Below are positions 17,428-25,811 of a stretch of 50,563 nucleotides of DNA, in pieces. Under the pieces are notes generated by a model that was given only the letters and a program-made list of their open reading frames with translations, had not been told where the DNA came from and ran no database searches. Origin of the DNA: CANNBR01 sp964592275 (GTDB lineage: Bacteria > Babelota > Babeliae > Babelales > CAIQNR01). The stretch's first letter is position 1; the number at the start of each line of letters is the position of its first letter. The stretch spans positions 1-50,563 of the forward strand of contig CAZQDJ010000004.1 of the NCBI GenBank assembly GCA_964592275.1, written 5' to 3'. The position numbers were made by a program, and so were the translations under genes.

Positions 17428-18063
17428 GTGGGACAAAAAGTTAACCCTCGCGGGTTTCGTGTAGGCGTTTACAGTGATTGGTATGCGCGTTGGTTTGCTC
17501 GTGGCGCAAGCTACGGAGATCTTCTTTTGGAAGATTTACAGATTAGAAAGTTTGTAGAAACCAATCTTAAGCATGCTGAAGTTGCGCGCGTTGAAATAGA
17601 AAAAGCTGGCGATAACGTTCGTGTTATTCTTCATTCTGCAAGACCTGGTATTATTATTGGTAAAAAAGGCCAAGAAATAGACAGTTTGCGCAAGGGAATT
17701 TCGAAAATTATCAAGAAAAACGGAATTGAAATTTCTGTACAAGAAGTTAAGACTCCAGAACTTGATGCTACGCTTGTTGCAAAAAGTATCGCTGAGCAGT
17801 TGGAAAAAAGATCAAGCTATAAAAAAGTTATGAAGCGTGCTTCAGCAGCGGCTTTGAGAGCAGGAGCAAAAGGTATAAAAATCTGTTGTTCTGGTCGTCT
17901 CAATGGCGCAGAAATTGCTCGTCGTGAATGGGTTCGTGTAGGATCTGTCCCTCTTCATACTTTACGCGCTGATATTGATTACGGTACCGCACGCGCCAAT
18001 ACAACCTACGGAGTTATTGGTGTTAAGGTCTGGATCAGTAAAGGCGAGTACCACTTTGCTTAA
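17428..18063 (+). CDS. rpsC: 30S ribosomal protein S3
   Basis: Lines the mRNA entry channel and contributes helicase activity. Begins GTG: MGQKVNPRGFRVGVYSDWYARWF, the usual S3 start; the KH domain is visible in ARPGIIIGKKGQEIDSLRKGI and the C-terminal domain in IKICCSGRLNGAEIARREWV and KVWISKGEYHFA. 211 residues, typical. It starts 1 nt after rplV and is followed by rplP after 18 nt. Confidence 0.97.
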   Translation: MGQKVNPRGFRVGVYSDWYARWFARGASYGDLLLEDLQIRKFVETNLKHAEVARVEIEKAGDNVRVILHSARPGIIIGKKGQEIDSLRKGISKIIKKNGIEISVQEVKTPELDATLVAKSIAEQLEKRSSYKKVMKRASAAALRAGAKGIKICCSGRLNGAEIARREWVRVGSVPLHTLRADIDYGTARANTTYGVIGVKVWISKGEYHFA

Positions 18064-18081
18064 ACGATTTGAGAGAATATT

Positions 18082-18543
18082 ATGTTGATGCCAAAGAAAA
18101 CAAAGTATCGTAAAGTGCAACGAGGCACCATGAAGGGGCTCTCGAAGGGGTGTCGTACCGTCGATTTCGGCGATTTCGGTCTTGAAGCGGTTGAACCAGC
18201 ATGGGTTTCAGCGCAACAGATAGAAGCGATTCGTATCACGATGTCTCGCAAGTTAAAAAAAGAAGGGCAATTCTTTTTAAGAATTTTCCCTGATAAGCCT
18301 GTCACTAAAAAACCTGCAGAAACTCGTATGGGTAAAGGTAAAGGAAATCCTGAACTTTGGGTTGCAGTTGTTAAGAGAGGGCGTATCCTTGCAGAGATAG
18401 GGGGCGTTTCTGAAAAACTTGCACGTGAAATTTTTAAAACAGCTACTTCAAAACTTCCTCTTAAGACGAAGTTTGTGAAGAAAGATGCAGGCTTGCAAGT
18501 TTCTAAAGAAGTATTAGGTGAAGGAAGTCTCAATGAAGCATAA
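18082..18543 (+). CDS. rplP: 50S ribosomal protein L16
   Basis: Organises the A-site side of the peptidyl-transferase region. Family start MLMPKKTKYRKVQRGTMKG corresponds to the E. coli MLQPKRTKFRK; other signatures are RITMSRKLKKEGQFFLRIFPDKPVTKKPAETRMGKGKGNPE (in two parts) and the arginine region of the 2-oxoglutarate-dependent hydroxylation site. 153 residues, a little longer than E. coli (136) at the C-terminus. The last 11 nt overlap the start of rpmC. Confidence 0.96.
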   Translation: MLMPKKTKYRKVQRGTMKGLSKGCRTVDFGDFGLEAVEPAWVSAQQIEAIRITMSRKLKKEGQFFLRIFPDKPVTKKPAETRMGKGKGNPELWVAVVKRGRILAEIGGVSEKLAREIFKTATSKLPLKTKFVKKDAGLQVSKEVLGEGSLNEA

Positions 18544-18763
18544 CATAACTCAAGCACTGAGAGACATGAAGGTTGAAGAGTTGCAACAGCAAGTTGAAGA
18601 TTTGCGTAGAGCTCTTTTTAGTTTGCGTTTGAACGCAACAACTTCTCATGTTAAGGATTGCTCGCAATTTAAAAAATTGCGTCGCACCATCGCTCGTGGG
18701 TTGACTGTTTTGCGTGAAAAGCAGGATGTACAATCTAACAGTAAAGAGCATAGCAATGAGTAA
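18533..18763 (+). CDS. rpmC: 50S ribosomal protein L29
   Basis: Small tunnel-exit protein contacting trigger factor and SRP. I take the ATG at 18533 (AAGGAAG 6 nt upstream) rather than the in-frame GTG at 18518, which would place the ribosome site inside the gene. 76 residues: LRDMKVEELQQQVEDLRRALFSLRL is the family signature, followed by QFKKLRRTIARGLTVLREK. It overlaps rplP by 11 nt and rpsQ by 8 nt, an unusually compact arrangement suggesting coupled translation. Confidence 0.93.
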   Translation: MKHNITQALRDMKVEELQQQVEDLRRALFSLRLNATTSHVKDCSQFKKLRRTIARGLTVLREKQDVQSNSKEHSNE

Positions 18764-19061
18764 AGATATTGCAGTAGAAGAGTCAAAAAAAGCGAAATTG
18801 ATTGTTGGAAAAGTTGTTTCTGACAAAATGGATAAGACTGTTGTAGTCAGTGTAGTGAGAACGGTGAAACATCCTGTTTTTGGCAAGGTTTTAAAAAAAT
18901 CTAAAAATTACAAGGTTCACGATCCTCTAGAACAAGCTCACGTTGGTGATGTTGTTGAAATTTTTGAAGGTCGTCCTGTTTCTAAAACAAAGTATATGTA
19001 TCTTGCGCGCGTCGTTGAAAAGGCGAACGAGGATAGTGTACTTAAACAAGATTTGGAGTAG
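18756..19061 (+). CDS. rpsQ: 30S ribosomal protein S17
   Basis: Primary 16S rRNA-binding protein of the 30S body. Start at the ATG 18756 overlapping the end of rpmC by 8 nt; a longer frame from 18714 is only read-through of rpmC in another frame. 101 residues: KLIVGKVVSDKMDKTVVVSV, KHPVFGKVLKKSKNYKVHD and VGDVVEIFEGRPVSKTKYM are the S17 hallmarks. The N-terminal ten or so residues and an acidic tail are extra relative to E. coli (84). Confidence 0.95.
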   Translation: MSKDIAVEESKKAKLIVGKVVSDKMDKTVVVSVVRTVKHPVFGKVLKKSKNYKVHDPLEQAHVGDVVEIFEGRPVSKTKYMYLARVVEKANEDSVLKQDLE

Positions 19062-19067
19062 GCAACG

Positions 19068-19445
19068 ATGTTACAGAAGCAATCTTATTTAGAAGTTGCG
19101 GATAATTCCGGAGCGAAGCTTTTGCAATGTATTCACATTATTGGGAGTACTAAAAAACGCTATGCTTATTTGGGAGACCTCGTAAAATGTGCGGTGAAGA
19201 GCGCTATTCCTGGCGGAACAGTCAAAAAAAGTGATGTTGTCACTGCTGTGATTGTACGTACAAGAAAAGAATTTAGACGCGAAGATGGAAGCTATATTAG
19301 ATTTGGTGAAAATGCTGCTGTTATCGTTAAAGATGGCGAGCCAATAGCTTCACGTATTTTTGGTCCTGTTGCTCGAGAACTTCGTCCTCGCCCTGGTTAT
19401 CAGGGATATCCGAAGATCGTTTCTCTTGCTGCAGAAGTAGTGTAG
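19068..19445 (+). CDS. rplN: 50S ribosomal protein L14
   Basis: Forms intersubunit bridge B8 at the base of the 50S. Recognised by VADNSGAKLLQCIHIIGS, YAYLGDLVKCAVKSAIPGG and the ARELR motif near the C-terminus (FGPVARELRPR). 125 residues, normal. It opens the spc block; the 6-nt gap from rpsQ means that S10 and spc are fused without a visible promoter. Confidence 0.97.
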   Translation: MLQKQSYLEVADNSGAKLLQCIHIIGSTKKRYAYLGDLVKCAVKSAIPGGTVKKSDVVTAVIVRTRKEFRREDGSYIRFGENAAVIVKDGEPIASRIFGPVARELRPRPGYQGYPKIVSLAAEVV

Positions 19446-19462
19446 GGCTGAGGGAAATACTT

Positions 19463-19774
19463 ATGATGCGCATTAGAAAAAACGATAAAGTCAGAGTAAT
19501 TTCTGGAAAAGATAAAGGTAAAGAGGGGGAAGTTATTGCCCTTTTGCCTAAGAAAGATAAAATTAAAGTTAAGGGTGTTGCAGTAGTAACTCGCCACCTG
19601 AAGGCTCGTCGTGAAGGTGAAGTTTCCTCTATTAAAAAGCAAGAAACTTTCATCTATGCAGCAAAGGTTATGCCGATCTGTTCTTCTTGTAAAAAAGCTT
19701 GTCGAGTCGGAACGAAAGCTTTAGAGAATGGTTCTCAAGTACGCATATGCGGACGCTGTAAAGAAGTTATGTGA
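19463..19774 (+). CDS. rplX: 50S ribosomal protein L24, zinc-ribbon form
   Basis: Assembly initiator protein near the tunnel exit. The KOW motif is visible (KNDKVRVISGKDKGKEGEVIAL). 103 residues; the C-terminal part carries two Cys-X2-Cys pairs (CSSC about residues 73-76 and CGRC near the end), a zinc-ribbon-like version found in several phyla and absent from E. coli L24. Two adjacent ATGs (19463 and 19466) are possible starts. It lies 17 nt after rplN and 22 nt before rplE. Confidence 0.95.
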   Translation: MMRIRKNDKVRVISGKDKGKEGEVIALLPKKDKIKVKGVAVVTRHLKARREGEVSSIKKQETFIYAAKVMPICSSCKKACRVGTKALENGSQVRICGRCKEVM

Positions 19775-19796
19775 TGGTGAGGTTAAGGATATAAAA

Positions 19797-20345
19797 ATGG
19801 CAAAAGCTAGATTTGATGAAAAGTATCACACCACACTTCGTCCTGAGTTACAAAAAAAACTTGGATTAAAAAACATAATGGAAGTTCCAAAACTTTCTAA
19901 GATTGTGTTGAATGTTGGTGTGAAAGAAGCGGTTACGGATAGTCGTATATTGCAACATGTGAGTAAGGTTATTGCAGCTATTGCAGGCCAAGCTCCTGTT
20001 ATAACAAAAGCAAAGAAGTCTATTGCGGGATTTAAAATTCGTGAAGGTATGCCTCTTGGTGTTACTGTAACACTACGACGTAAGGTTATGTACGAATTTT
20101 TGGATCGTTTGATAAACGTGACTCTTCCTAACGTACGTGATTTTCGTGGAGTGAAAGTTTCATTCGATCGTCAGGGTAATTATAACCTTGGCATTAAGGA
20201 GTGGAGTGTTTTCCCTGAAGCGAGTTCTAATTCGTTAGATAAGGTGTATGGGATGAATATCACTATTTGTACAACTGCTATTAATGGTGAACAGGCACAT
20301 GCTCTTCTTGAAGGGTTCAATATGCCGTTTCGAAAAGATAAGTAA
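19797..20345 (+). CDS. rplE: 50S ribosomal protein L5
   Basis: 5S rRNA-binding protein of the central protuberance contacting P-site tRNA. Start ATG 19797 (TAAGGAT at 7 nt); the frame extends back to 19728 into rplX, without a ribosome site. 182 residues: EVPKLSKIVLNVGVKEAVTD, KSIAGFKIREGMPLGVTVTLR and the FDRQGNYNLGIKEW segment identify it. It fits the usual rplX-rplE-rpsN order. Confidence 0.97.
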   Translation: MAKARFDEKYHTTLRPELQKKLGLKNIMEVPKLSKIVLNVGVKEAVTDSRILQHVSKVIAAIAGQAPVITKAKKSIAGFKIREGMPLGVTVTLRRKVMYEFLDRLINVTLPNVRDFRGVKVSFDRQGNYNLGIKEWSVFPEASSNSLDKVYGMNITICTTAINGEQAHALLEGFNMPFRKDK

Positions 20346-20364
20346 AAGAATTAGGTGTTAACGC

Positions 20365-20670
20365 ATGGCAAAAAAATCATCCGTCGAAAAAAATAATCGA
20401 CGTAAGTTATTGGTAGCGAAGTATGCGCAGAAAAGAGCTGAGCTGAAAGCTATCGTAAAGAGTGTTTCTTCTTCTATGGAAGAACGTTTAGAAGCACAAG
20501 ATAAGTTGTCTGCTCTTCCTCGTAACTCGAGTCCTGTTCGCGTTCGCAATCGTTGTGCGTTGACTGGTCGTGCTCGTGGTTATATGGGTTTATTTAAACT
20601 TTCTCGAATAATGTTTCGTGAATTGGCTTTGCAAGGTGTTTTGCCTGGCGTTAAAAAGACAAGCTGGTAG
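20365..20670 (+). CDS. rpsN: 30S ribosomal protein S14, zinc-free long form
   Basis: Head protein required for 30S assembly. At 101 residues it is the long (C-minus) form like E. coli: NSSPVRVRNRCALTGRARGYM appears where the zinc form has CxxC pairs, so it needs no zinc, and the ending SW (VKKTSW) is canonical. This contrasts with the zinc-type L24 and L36 in the same operon. RBS is weak. It is 19 nt after rplE and 14 nt before rpsH. Confidence 0.96.
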   Translation: MAKKSSVEKNNRRKLLVAKYAQKRAELKAIVKSVSSSMEERLEAQDKLSALPRNSSPVRVRNRCALTGRARGYMGLFKLSRIMFRELALQGVLPGVKKTSW

Positions 20671-20684
20671 GGGTAGGAGATACT

Positions 20685-21089
20685 ATGTCAATAGATACAA
20701 TAGCGAATTTTCTTACAATTTTGCGCAATAAAGTTATGGCTTCAAGCCCTTATGCAGTTGCTTCTTATTCTAAGATGAATGCTGAGATTGCGCGTATTTT
20801 GCATCAAGAAGGGTTTGTTAAAAACGTTGAAGTTTTAGAAGAAACGGAAACTTCTAGAAAGTCTTTAAAAATTGTTTTTAAGTACGTGAATGGTGAATCA
20901 GTATTGCATGAGCTTACTCGTATTAGTAAGCCAAGCAGACGTACTTATGCAAAAGTTAAAAATTTAAAACCTGTGATTAATGGTTTAGGAATTGTCATTC
21001 TTTCTACCAATCGCGGTATTATGACTGATAAACAAGCAAAAGATGCTTCTCTTCGTATTGGTGGCGAAGTACTTTGCACTGTCTGGTAG
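20685..21089 (+). CDS. rpsH: 30S ribosomal protein S8
   Basis: Central-domain 16S rRNA binder; in E. coli also the autogenous repressor of the spc operon. Recognised by the N-terminal DTIANFLTILRNKVMA, EIARILHQEGFVKNVEV, RISKPSRRTYAKVKNL and the C-terminal GLGIVILSTNRGIMTDKQAKD and GGEVLCTVW. 134 residues, normal. AGGAG precedes the ATG by 6 nt. Confidence 0.97.
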   Translation: MSIDTIANFLTILRNKVMASSPYAVASYSKMNAEIARILHQEGFVKNVEVLEETETSRKSLKIVFKYVNGESVLHELTRISKPSRRTYAKVKNLKPVINGLGIVILSTNRGIMTDKQAKDASLRIGGEVLCTVW

Positions 21090-21098
21090 GGGAAGCGC

Positions 21099-21638
21099 AT
21101 GTCGAAAATTGGAAGAAGACCGATTGCCTTAGGGGACGTTAAAGTTCAAGTTAATGGTCAAGAAGTTCAGTATGCAGGTAAGAATTCATCTGGAGTCCAT
21201 GTGGTTCCAAATGAACTATCAATTAGTTTTGAAAATGGTGAAATAGGGGTGACCCCTCGTGTGATTAATCGTGTAAGTAAGTGCCTTTGGGGACTTCATC
21301 GAGCATTGCTAGCAAATAAAATTCAAGGGGCAGCAAAGCTTTTTGAGCGTCAAGTACAAATTGTCGGGTTGGGGTTTAAGGCTATTCCAAAGGGAAGCAC
21401 CATCGAATTCTCTTTAGGTTTTAGTCATAAGATTAATTTTCCTCTTCCTGATGGTATTACTTTAGAAGTTGATAAAACAGGTCAGTTGTTGACCTTTAAA
21501 TCAGCAGATAAAGAACTTTTGGGTCAAACATGTGGACAACTGCGTTTTCTTCGTCCTGTAGAACCTTACAAGGGAACAGGTATTCGTGTAACTACAGATG
21601 TAGTTATTCGTAAAACTGGTAAAACAAAAGCAGGTTGA
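21099..21638 (+). CDS. rplF: 50S ribosomal protein L6
   Basis: Sits near the sarcin-ricin loop and factor-binding site. Two tandem L6 domains are visible; signatures are MSKIGRRPIAL, QIVGLGFKAIPKGSTIEFSLGFSHKI and the C-terminal RPVEPYKGTGIR. 179 residues, normal. The C-terminus VIRKTGKTKAG replaces the usual RRKEGKKK-type tail but is still basic. GGGGAAG precedes the ATG. Confidence 0.96.
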   Translation: MSKIGRRPIALGDVKVQVNGQEVQYAGKNSSGVHVVPNELSISFENGEIGVTPRVINRVSKCLWGLHRALLANKIQGAAKLFERQVQIVGLGFKAIPKGSTIEFSLGFSHKINFPLPDGITLEVDKTGQLLTFKSADKELLGQTCGQLRFLRPVEPYKGTGIRVTTDVVIRKTGKTKAG

Positions 21639-21677
21639 TAGCAGCAGGTTTGATAGATTAAGACTAAGGATTAAAAC

Positions 21678-22031
21678 GTGTCTATTCAGCGTAAAATTAA
21701 AAACGGTAGAAAAAGAAGAGCGCTTCATGTGCGTAGTAGATTACGCAATGATAGTACTCATCCGCGTATCACAGTGTTCAGAAGTTTGCGTTACATCTAT
21801 GCTCAAATTGTTGATGATGTCCAACGTAAAACTCTTGTCAGCAGTTCTTCTCTCGTCCTTGACGTGAAAGGTTCTAAAACTGATATAGCAAAGAATGTTG
21901 GTAAAGAGTTGGCAAAGCTTGCTTTGGAACAAGGTATTAAACAGGTATCATTTGATAGAGGAAGATTCTTGTATCATGGACGTGTGAAAGCACTTGCTGA
22001 AGGAGCTCGCGAAGGCGGCCTACAGTTTTAA
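21678..22031 (+). CDS. rplR: 50S ribosomal protein L18
   Basis: 5S rRNA-binding protein of the central protuberance. Recognised by RKRRALHVRSRLRNDSTHPRI, FRSLRYIYAQIVDDVQ and the C-terminal FDRGRFLYHGRVKALAEGAREGGL split over the end. 117 residues, normal. Starts with GTG, AAGGA 7 nt upstream. Confidence 0.96.
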   Translation: MSIQRKIKNGRKRRALHVRSRLRNDSTHPRITVFRSLRYIYAQIVDDVQRKTLVSSSSLVLDVKGSKTDIAKNVGKELAKLALEQGIKQVSFDRGRFLYHGRVKALAEGAREGGLQF

Positions 22032-22064
22032 CATAGTTTGGTAGGATATTAAGGAAAAAAAATA

Positions 22065-22604
22065 ATGTCTGAACATTTAAAAGATGAAATGATCAAAGAA
22101 GCTCCTACGATGGTTGACTATGTCATCACCGTTCGTCGTGTTACTAAAGTTACTAAGGGTGGGAAACGGTTTGCGTTTTCAGCTCTTGTAGTAACTGGTG
22201 ATAAAAATGGGTCTGTAGGCGTTGCGCAAGGTAAAAGTCGCGAAGCCGCAGCTGCCATAACTAAGGCTACAAATAGAGCTCGTAAGAATCTCATACAAAT
22301 TCCACTTCGTGGATCAACGCTTCCTTATAATGTTGTCGGCAACCATGGATCAAGTACTGTTCTTATGCGTCCTGCTTCTAAGGGAACCGGGGTAATTGCA
22401 GGTGGTGCAGTTCGTTCGATTATGGAAGCGCTTGGCGTTAAAGATGTTCTTGCGAAGTCTTTGGGTGCATCGAACCGCATGAACGTTGTAAAGGCGGCGC
22501 TTAATGCGTTGGCTAAGCTTCGCTCATTGCGTCATGTTGCACAAACAAGAGGAAAAACTGCTGAGCAAATCATAAAGGGAAGCCATGGAAACTCTACTAA
22601 ATAA
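22065..22604 (+). CDS. rpsE: 30S ribosomal protein S5
   Basis: Helps line the mRNA entry channel and influences accuracy. Recognised by the dsRBD-like region VDYVITVRRVTKVTKGGKRF, FSALVVTGDKNGSVGVAQGKSREA and PASKGTGVIAGGAVRSIMEALGVKDVLAKSLG (in parts). 179 residues, slightly longer than E. coli. Its end overlaps rplO by 20 nt; the rpmD (L30) gene expected between rpsE and rplO is missing. Confidence 0.97.
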   Translation: MSEHLKDEMIKEAPTMVDYVITVRRVTKVTKGGKRFAFSALVVTGDKNGSVGVAQGKSREAAAAITKATNRARKNLIQIPLRGSTLPYNVVGNHGSSTVLMRPASKGTGVIAGGAVRSIMEALGVKDVLAKSLGASNRMNVVKAALNALAKLRSLRHVAQTRGKTAEQIIKGSHGNSTK

Positions 22605-23037
22605 TCGCGTTGCGGTCTGTCGCAAACGCAAACGTGTTGGTCGTGGTGGTGCTCGAGGCGGTACGTCCGGTAAGGGTACTAAAGGGCAAAAAGCTCGTTC
22701 TGGTGCAGGAAGAAAATTACGTCCTGGATTTGAAGGTGGTCAAATGCCTTTGCACCGTCGTTTACCAAAACGCGGATTTAATAATAATGAATTTAAGAAG
22801 TTCTTTACGCTTATTACTTTGAGTCAATTAGAACGTTGTTTTAATGCTGGACAAGAAGTAACAAAAGAAAGTCTTGTTGAAAAAGGACTTGCAAAAAATT
22901 CTCGAGAACTTGTGAAGGTTCTGGGAACGGGTACGCTTTCTAAGAAACTGCGTATTGTTGTTGATGCATATAGCGCTTCCGCGGCTCAAGTAATTGCGTC
23001 GTGTGGCGGTGAGGCTTGCCTTACAAAAGAGGGGTAA
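22585..23037 (+). CDS. rplO: 50S ribosomal protein L15
   Basis: Late-assembly large-subunit protein. The Gly/Arg-rich N-terminal extension is clear (KRVGRGGARGGTSGKGTKGQ, then GFEGGQMPLHRRLPKRGF). 150 residues, normal. AAAGGGAAG precedes the ATG at 22585, which lies inside the 3' end of rpsE, a 20-nt overlap. This overlap occupies exactly the place where rpmD usually lies. secY follows 4 nt downstream. Confidence 0.96.
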   Translation: METLLNNRVAVCRKRKRVGRGGARGGTSGKGTKGQKARSGAGRKLRPGFEGGQMPLHRRLPKRGFNNNEFKKFFTLITLSQLERCFNAGQEVTKESLVEKGLAKNSRELVKVLGTGTLSKKLRIVVDAYSASAAQVIASCGGEACLTKEG

Positions 23038-23041
23038 AGTA

Positions 23042-24361
23042 GTGATCATTTTTAGGAATTTTGGGAATATGTTTCGTATTCCTGAGCTGAGAAAAAAACT
23101 GTTATTTACATTAGGCGTGCTTATTGTCTACCGCGTTGGTACGTACATTCCGGTAATTGGGGTGAACGTTAATAAGTTGCATGAGTTCATGCAACAAGCG
23201 AGTAAACTGAGTGGGTTACTTTCGTATTTAGATGTTTTTTCTGGTGGAGCATTGGGACAGTGTACCTTGTTTGCTCTTGGTATTATGCCTTATATTACTG
23301 CGTCTATTATGATGCAGATTCTTGGGTTTACCATTCCTGAATTTGAGCAATTGCTTAAAGAAGGAGAGTATGGAAGAAAAGTTATTAATCAGTATACCAA
23401 GTATCTTGCTTTAGCATTAAGCGTCGTATGGGGCTTTATCTATGTAGGTGGGCTTGAGTCATATGGATTAATAGTTGATCCAGGTTGGATGTTTAGATTT
23501 TTGTTTGTACTGTCTTTATCAGCTGGGTCTATGGCAGTTATGTGGCTTGGAGATCAGATTTCTTTGTTCGGTGTTGGTAGCGGTGGATCTATGATCATCT
23601 TTGCTGGTATTGTTGCGAAATTTCCTGATTACGTCATTAAAACTATTCATGCAGTGCAAACAGCAAAATTAGACACGGTTATTGCATTATTCATTTTATT
23701 CTTTTTTATAGCCGTTACTGCATGCATTATTTTTCTTGAAAAAGGTGAGCGCAAGATTCCTGTACAGTACGCTCGTCGTATTATGGGTAATCGTGTGTAT
23801 GGAGGTCAAAGTACTTACATTCCGTTTAAGATTAATAATGCGTCGATTATGCCTGTGATTTTCGCTTCATCTATTTTAGGTGTGCCGCGTGGAATCGCTG
23901 GTATGCTTGCAAATAAATATAAATTCTTTTCTTTGGTTACACAGAAACTTGTTGATACAGGGTTTTTATTTAATGCTTTGCAATTCGTTCTTATTGTATT
24001 TTTCTATTATATTTATACAGCATTAGTTTTTAATCCGACCGAGCTTGCAGATAACATTAAAAAAAGTGGTGGATTTGTTCCGAATGTGCGTCCTGGTAAG
24101 AATACAGCAGAGTTTTTTGATTTTGTTTTGACTCGCCTTGGATTGGTTGGAGCGATTTATTTAGGTATTTTGGCTATTTTGCCAAATGTTTTGAGTGCGC
24201 TTGTAACTATGCCATTTCAATTGGGAGGCACAGCCCTTTTGATTGTTGTTGGTGTTGGACTAGAAACATCTTCACAAATTGAATCGTATTTGATTGAGCG
24301 CAATTACGAAGGTTTTCTGACTTCGGGTAGAATTAAATCAATCAAAGGAAACAACCGTTGA
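23042..24361 (+). CDS. secY: Protein translocase subunit SecY
   Basis: Channel of the Sec translocon in the inner membrane. I choose GTG 23042 (GAGGGG 7-8 nt upstream, 439 residues); the longer frame from 22994 lies inside rplO. Ten membrane segments fit; signatures include LRKKLLFTLGVLIVYRVGTYIP, the plug region GGALGQCTLFALGIMPYITASI (in two parts) and the cytoplasmic loops KEGEYGRKVINQYTKY and RRIMGNRVYGGQSTYIPFKIN. Its stop overlaps the adk start by 4 nt. It should export the many signal-peptide proteins of this window. Confidence 0.97.
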   Translation: MIIFRNFGNMFRIPELRKKLLFTLGVLIVYRVGTYIPVIGVNVNKLHEFMQQASKLSGLLSYLDVFSGGALGQCTLFALGIMPYITASIMMQILGFTIPEFEQLLKEGEYGRKVINQYTKYLALALSVVWGFIYVGGLESYGLIVDPGWMFRFLFVLSLSAGSMAVMWLGDQISLFGVGSGGSMIIFAGIVAKFPDYVIKTIHAVQTAKLDTVIALFILFFFIAVTACIIFLEKGERKIPVQYARRIMGNRVYGGQSTYIPFKINNASIMPVIFASSILGVPRGIAGMLANKYKFFSLVTQKLVDTGFLFNALQFVLIVFFYYIYTALVFNPTELADNIKKSGGFVPNVRPGKNTAEFFDFVLTRLGLVGAIYLGILAILPNVLSALVTMPFQLGGTALLIVVGVGLETSSQIESYLIERNYEGFLTSGRIKSIKGNNR

Positions 24362-25041
24362 ATTCCACGAAAAAAATCATAGTATTTTTGGGAGCTCCTG
24401 GCTCAGGTAAAGGAGCTCTTTCTCGTCTTTGTATTGAAAATTTTGGTTGGAAGCAACTTTCCACAGGGAATTTATGCCGAAAGCATGTTTCAGAGGGGAC
24501 GTTGCTTGGTCAGCAAATAGATTTTGCTTTAAAATCTGGTACACTAGTTTCGGATGATGTGATTATCGATATGGGTAAGCAGTGGATTGAGCAAGAAATT
24601 GAGAGCACAGATGCTTTAATTCTTGATGGCTTTCCAAGAACAGTGGTTCAGGCGACTGGTTTTTTGAAATTTTTTGATGAAAATTATGATAAAGTAAAAC
24701 TTATTATCGTGGAGCTTCGGGTTCCTGATCATGAGATAATTGAGCGTCTTAGCGCTCGATGGGTTTGTTCCAACAAAAGTTGTCAGGCAGTTTTTTCGGC
24801 ACGAATTGAAAAATTAAAACCTCGCACTCCGGGTGTATGTGATTTTTGTTCTTCTTTTTTGATTCAACGTAATGATGATAAAGTAGAAGTTGTTGCTGCT
24901 CGACTTGCAACATATCATTTGCATTGTGAAAAGCTTACAAGCTTTTACAAGAACGCAGGGTATGTGGTTCATGTTATTGATGGCAACAGGGGTAGTATGG
25001 AAGTTTTTGAAAGCTTTCTTAATCACGTGAGAAATGCATGA
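24358..25041 (+). CDS. adk: Adenylate kinase, zinc-lid type
   Basis: Interconverts ATP + AMP and 2 ADP. 227 residues from a TTG start (AAAGGAA 7 nt upstream) that overlaps the secY stop by 4 nt. P-loop GAPGSGKG at about 12-19; AMP-site region STGNLCR; the DGFPRT motif at about 90-95. The LID carries Cys137, Cys142, Cys161 and Cys164, the pattern of zinc-stabilised Gram-positive-type lids, although the first pair is spaced by four residues instead of two. secY-adk-map-infA is a conserved neighbourhood. Overlaps map by 4 nt. Confidence 0.95.
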   Translation: MNSTKKIIVFLGAPGSGKGALSRLCIENFGWKQLSTGNLCRKHVSEGTLLGQQIDFALKSGTLVSDDVIIDMGKQWIEQEIESTDALILDGFPRTVVQATGFLKFFDENYDKVKLIIVELRVPDHEIIERLSARWVCSNKSCQAVFSARIEKLKPRTPGVCDFCSSFLIQRNDDKVEVVAARLATYHLHCEKLTSFYKNAGYVVHVIDGNRGSMEVFESFLNHVRNA

Positions 25042-25811
25042 TCACTATTAAGAATAAGCTTGCGATACGTAAGATGGAAACAGCGGGGAATTTTTTGGCT
25101 GAAATATGCCTTGAGATAGAAAAAGAACTATTGGTTGGAGTTAGCACGCTTTATATTGATACCTTATTAAGTCAAAAATTAACTCAGAGGGGATTGGTTT
25201 CGTGTACTAAAGGGTATATGGGCTATAGGCATAGTAGTTGTATTTCTTTGAACGATGAAGTTGTTCATGGTGTGCCTTCTGAAAAAATAAAATTGGCATC
25301 TGGTGATTTAGTAAAAATTGATATTTGTGCTTCTTATCAGGGGTATTGTGCGGATATGGCACGGTGCTTTTTTGTAGAAAAAAAAGAGATTAGTAGCGAA
25401 AAATTAGTAAAAACCGCTCAAGAATCTTTGGATGCTGGAATAGCTCAGATGAAAGTTGGCTCACGGCTAACTAACATTTCTGCAGCAGTTCAGCAGATAG
25501 TGGAAGCTCAAGGGTTTGGTGTTGTTCGGGATTTTGCGGGACATGGCATTGGTAAACGTATGCATGAAGAACCTGAGATACTTAACTATGGTAAGCCGGG
25601 ACAAGGTCCTTTGCTTCAGGTGGGTATGGCTTTTGCAATAGAGCCTATGATAACTGCAGGGTCTTATGAAGTATATGTAACTGGTGATGGATGGACTGTT
25701 AAAACAAAGGATAAAAGTTTGGCTGCACATGTTGAAGATACAGTGGTCTTGACTGATAATGGGCCGAGAGTTCTGACTCGCTTAGAAAATAATGGGGAGG
25801 TAGGGCTATAA
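25038..25811 (+). CDS. map: Methionine aminopeptidase, type I
   Basis: Removes initiator methionine from nascent proteins. 257 residues; M24 fold with the dinuclear metal ligands visible in KIDICASYQGYCADMARCFF (two Asp), GHGIGKRMHEEPEI (His), AIEPMI (Glu) and HVEDTVVLT (Glu). No N-terminal zinc finger, so type Ia as in E. coli. It overlaps adk by 4 nt and shares one base with infA (TAATG), so adk-map-infA are very tightly coupled. It is distinct from the larger PepP-like M24 enzyme at 6.3 kb. Confidence 0.96.
   Translation: MITIKNKLAIRKMETAGNFLAEICLEIEKELLVGVSTLYIDTLLSQKLTQRGLVSCTKGYMGYRHSSCISLNDEVVHGVPSEKIKLASGDLVKIDICASYQGYCADMARCFFVEKKEISSEKLVKTAQESLDAGIAQMKVGSRLTNISAAVQQIVEAQGFGVVRDFAGHGIGKRMHEEPEILNYGKPGQGPLLQVGMAFAIEPMITAGSYEVYVTGDGWTVKTKDKSLAAHVEDTVVLTDNGPRVLTRLENNGEVGL

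Noticed and set aside
22994..23041. Longer SecY start
   Set aside because: It lies inside rplO in another frame and lacks a ribosome site; GTG 23042 has GAGGGG upstream.
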